Below are positions 62,634-64,000 of a stretch of 64,000 nt of DNA, piece after piece. How positions within the stretch are numbered: position 1 is the first letter of the stretch; each line of letters opens with the position of its first letter. The position numbers and the translations under genes were made by a program. Source of the DNA: Paraburkholderia sp. BL25I1N1 (GTDB lineage Bacteria; Pseudomonadota; Gammaproteobacteria; Burkholderiales; Burkholderiaceae); contig NZ_PVZB01000013.1 of NCBI RefSeq assembly GCF_003002025.1, forward strand, positions 1-64,000. Direction: 5' to 3'. The notes beneath the pieces are model-generated. The model was not told the origin of the DNA. It did no database searches and worked only from the letters and a program-made list of their open reading frames with translations.

Positions 62634-63545
62634 ATGGATCTGAACCTGGTCAGCCTGTTCGTCGAAATCGTCGAGTCGCGTAGCCTTAGCGCCGCCGCAC
62701 GCAAACTGGGCATGACGCGCGCGAACATCAGTCAGCGGCTCAAGCTGCTGGAGCGCGAGACGGGCGCGCAACTGCTGCGCCGCTCCACACGCAGTTTCGA
62801 ACTGACGCAAGCCGGCCACACGCTGTACGAATGCGGACAGCGCATGCTCGAAGACCTGAGCACGGCGAGGGCCTCGATCGACAGCCTCGGACAGACGTTG
62901 AGCGGCCGTGTTCGCATTAGCGTGCCCACGGGCTTCGGCAGGATGTTTCTCGGCGGCAAGCTGCTGGAGTTCGCGCGCATGCATCCGAACATCGCGCTCA
63001 CGGTCACGTTCAACAACCGGATCGAAGACCTGATCGCAGCCGAAGTCGACGTCGCGATACGAATTACGACAACGCCGCCGCTCGATTACGTGGCGCGCGT
63101 TATCTGCTCGATCGACTGGAATCTGGTTGCGTCGGCGGACTACGTCGACAAGCACGGTCCCATCGATTGTCCGAGCGACCTCGAAAAGCAGACGCTGGTC
63201 GCATCACCTTATCCTGGCCGCCGCGTCACGATGACGCTCACGCACCGCGAGGACGAGACAGACGTCCACGTGATCACGATGCAGCCTGCGCTGCAGTCTT
63301 CGGACTATCCATTTCTGACGGAAGCCGTGTGTCAGGGCATGGGCATCGGTCTGTTGCCGGCCTACGTGCCGCTCGCTCCGATGAGTTGCGAACTGACGCG
63401 AGTCCTTCCGCATTTCCGCGTAGCCGGCATGCAGAACACGTTGTATATCGTGACGCTGCCTAATCGCTACCCGTCGCCCGCGACGCAAGCGCTGATCGAC
63501 TACCTGCGCGCCGAAATCCTTTCGCTCGCGCAAGCCTGGAGCTAG
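62634..63545 (+). CDS. LysR-family transcriptional regulator
   Basis: 303 residues, starting MDLNLVSLFVEIVESRSLSA with helix-turn-helix RKLGMTRANISQRLKLLERE, then the effector domain (RVRISVPTGFGRMFLGGKLL). It is in line with the oxidoreductase gene (95 bases downstream of it) and could control the 58-62.5 kb set. No T-N11-A box was identified with confidence. Confidence 0.92.
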   Translation: MDLNLVSLFVEIVESRSLSAAARKLGMTRANISQRLKLLERETGAQLLRRSTRSFELTQAGHTLYECGQRMLEDLSTARASIDSLGQTLSGRVRISVPTGFGRMFLGGKLLEFARMHPNIALTVTFNNRIEDLIAAEVDVAIRITTTPPLDYVARVICSIDWNLVASADYVDKHGPIDCPSDLEKQTLVASPYPGRRVTMTLTHREDETDVHVITMQPALQSSDYPFLTEAVCQGMGIGLLPAYVPLAPMSCELTRVLPHFRVAGMQNTLYIVTLPNRYPSPATQALIDYLRAEILSLAQAWS

Positions 63546-63619
63546 ACCGCCGGGCTTCACTCCGACGGGCACATCATCCCGCTCGATCAAGGCTCTCCCA
63601 TATCCAGTGTCAACTTTCA

Positions 63620-63625
63620 GTTAAC
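63620..63625. promoter_or_regulatory. GTTAAC site before truncated fadJ-like gene
   Basis: GTTAAC inside a stretch with repeated CAGTT and GTCAA elements (63607-63685). It suggests the truncated gene and following thiolase share the regulator of the other GTTAAC-marked genes. Confidence 0.35.
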
Positions 63626-63693
63626 AGTTCGTCAACTGCCAGTTGGATTGTCAATGCGCGCTGCGCATTTAACAATCAGTCAACACGAAATAC

Positions 63694-63939
63694 ATGGAGA
63701 CGCGGGACATGACTTCCCACTCGGCCGGACACGCCGTCAGGGGTGAGCTGCGCAACCGCATTCTTGTCGTCACTGTCGACAATCCGCCCGTCAACGCGCT
63801 GGGCGTCGCGGTGCGGTGCGCACTGAGCGACGCTATCGGAGCCGCCGAACAGGACCCGGTGTTCTGGCAGCCGTCGCCGCTGATCGTCGATCTCGTCGAG
63901 CGCGGCGCCACCCTGGCGAGCCTCAATCACACCGCCTGA
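63694..63939 (+). pseudogene. internally deleted enoyl-CoA hydratase / 3-hydroxyacyl-CoA dehydrogenase fusion
   Basis: The first 50 codons (GELRNRILVVTVDNPPVNAL, VRCALSDAIGAAEQD) match the start of FadB/FadJ-type bifunctional enzymes. They then join directly to PVFWQPSPLIVDLVERGATL and ASLN, which matches the C-terminal end of the dehydrogenase part. About 600 residues between are gone and the frame is kept. A start at 63694 or 63709 is possible. It stands between LysR and a thiolase, as expected for a beta-oxidation operon. Confidence 0.7.
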
Positions 63940-63977
63940 TCCGTTCGATTCTTCATGCCACTTTGCAGAGCCAGACC

Positions 63978-64000
63978 ATGCGAGAAGCCGTCATTGTCTC
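63978..64000 (+). CDS. thiolase (acetyl-CoA acyltransferase), 5' end only
   Basis: The last bases read MREAVIVS, the usual opening of thiolases (MREAVIVSTARTPIG). The gene continues beyond the window. It follows the deleted fadJ-like gene by 38 bases, consistent with a beta-oxidation operon. Confidence 0.55.

Overview
The window looks like a high-GC Burkholderiaceae chromosome or megaplasmid, most likely Paraburkholderia, Caballeronia or a close relative. This rests on family resemblance: DUF4148-like, PqiABC, NodT-type outer-membrane efflux proteins, EmrAB, DUF892, DUF883 and YqjE proteins, plus aromatic and CoA-ester catabolism. No RNA genes, CRISPR arrays, insertion sequences or replication origins were found.

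Layout. (1) 1-2.6 kb: end of an FUSC/outer-membrane efflux operon and a small membrane protein. (2) 3-8.5 kb: a graveyard of catabolic gene fragments (acyl-CoA ligase, CaiB CoA-transferase, acetoacetate decarboxylase, PqiA-type zinc ribbon) around intact regulators (two tandem PucR/CdaR paralogues, AraC, LysR). (3) 9.5-16.6 kb: a tripartite EmrAB-type efflux operon with an AI-2E-family permease, bracketed by two paralogous TetR repressors that share operator-like palindromes. (4) 16.8-18.7 kb: small secreted or hypothetical proteins. (5) 18.9-26.2 kb: a second AI-2E remnant, then a TetR gene divergent from a complete RND efflux operon. (6) 26.3-30.4 kb: pqiABC plus a small protein. (7) 30.4-35 kb: another TetR, a frameshifted MscS-type channel, and a mosaic island of orphan promoters with 5' gene stubs. 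(8) 35-45.6 kb: an aromatic-type catabolic block made of an extradiol-dioxygenase-like VOC protein, an FAH-family hydrolase, an acyl-CoA synthetase, OmpW, a two-subunit molybdenum enzyme closely resembling pyrogallol-phloroglucinol transhydroxylase / resorcinol hydroxylase, and a TetR. (9) 46-52.6 kb: a secreted phosphoesterase and small stress/envelope proteins. (10) 53-64 kb: CoA-ester and carbonyl catabolism (thioesterase, CaiB, enoyl-CoA hydratase, aldehyde dehydrogenase, BKACE, tautomerase, MDR oxidoreductase, thiolase start) with TetR and LysR regulators and several truncated genes.

Main points. The molybdenum enzyme at 40.7-44.5 kb keeps the pyrogallol transhydroxylase active-site residues. 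It has an added N-terminal SCP2-like domain, and its electron-transfer subunit has lost three of the four ligands of one predicted [4Fe-4S] cluster while keeping the full sets for the other two. It lies beside putative ring-cleavage genes, which suggests an undescribed phenol hydroxylation and cleavage pathway. Separately, four loci share a 33-bp promoter/operator module of fixed geometry. At 34.4-34.8 kb an orphan mosaic carries this module plus an operator from a different efflux locus, with 5' stubs of both flanking genes, and now sits upstream of the VOC-FAH-ligase operon.
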